A DNA stretch of 6,442 bases from Clostridiaceae bacterium (lineage in GTDB: Bacteria > Bacillota > Clostridia > Saccharofermentanales > DTU023): assembly GCA_012728535.1 (NCBI GenBank), contig JAAYEX010000070.1:1-6442 (forward strand). Direction: 5' to 3'. Shown here one piece after another: positions 6,315-6,442 of this stretch. Below the pieces are notes generated by a model that was given only the letters and a program-made list of their open reading frames with translations, ran no database searches and had not been told where the DNA came from. Position 1 is the first letter of the stretch. Each line of letters begins with the position of its first letter. Position numbers and translations under genes: made by a program.

Positions 6315-6430
6315 TCCGGCAAGTACCTACTTTCCCGGGACGTCTCCATCCAAGTATCCTCGGCACAAGAGAGCTTAACTTCTGTGTTCGGGATGGGAAC
6401 AGGTGTGGCCTCTCCGTCATTCTCACCGGA
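6315..6430 (-). rRNA. rrf: 5S ribosomal RNA
   Basis: About 116 bases on the minus strand. The ends TCCGG and CCGGA pair to close helix I. The conserved core is present: CCACACCTGTTCCCATCCCG, then AACACAGAAGTTAAGC, and near the 3' end GGGAAAGTAGGTACTTGCC. The 5S rRNA is complete within the window; the 11 bases beyond 6430 are probably the 23S-5S spacer. Exact ends are uncertain by one or two bases. Confidence 0.95.
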
Positions 6431-6442
6431 ATGGTTGAAAGC

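Overview
The window looks like chromosomal DNA of an anaerobic Firmicute, probably a clostridial lineage. The grounds are the clear AAGGAGG-type ribosome binding sites, the moderate G+C, a LemA/DUF2207 gene pair, an oxaloacetate-decarboxylase-type carboxyltransferase, and above all a peroxiredoxin whose catalytic residue is encoded by UGA. That last feature implies that the organism makes selenocysteine. Assignment below phylum is inference.

Layout, left to right: (1) 1-174 holds nothing convincing. (2) 175-2411, minus strand: a two-gene unit, lemA then a DUF2207 membrane protein, with reading frames overlapping by 7 bases. (3) 2412-2650: a divergent intergenic region with candidate promoters for both directions. 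(4) 2651-4165, plus strand: a biotin-dependent carboxyltransferase subunit (OadA/PycB-like) whose C-terminal biotinyl domain is only begun. A hairpin embraces its stop codon. (5) 4166-4370: a non-coding spacer with a promoter and an inverted repeat. It is followed by a 70-residue DUF2007 protein and, 77 bases later, a class I SAM-dependent methyltransferase (to 5278). (6) 5434-6045, minus strand: the selenocysteine peroxiredoxin, read through an in-frame UGA at 5905-5907, with a SECIS-like hairpin just after it and a strong terminator. (7) 6193-6430, minus strand: the end of a ribosomal RNA operon, running 5S rRNA, tRNA-Asn(GUU), intrinsic terminator.

The central result is the peroxiredoxin. 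A standard gene caller reports only the 135-residue part after the UGA (5434-5841). Reading UGA as selenocysteine restores a 203-residue protein with a perfect ribosome binding site and start at 6045. The selenocysteine, residue 47, sits exactly at the peroxidatic cysteine of the family. The usual C-terminal resolving cysteine is replaced by threonine. This matches the described PrxU class, so it is a rare and easily misannotated known type, not a wholly new system.

The genes do not form one pathway: the window is a set of short, separately promoted units beside an rRNA operon. LemA and DUF2207 probably work together at the membrane. The carboxyltransferase belongs to central C3/C4 metabolism and needs a biotin carrier encoded elsewhere. 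The peroxiredoxin serves peroxide defence.
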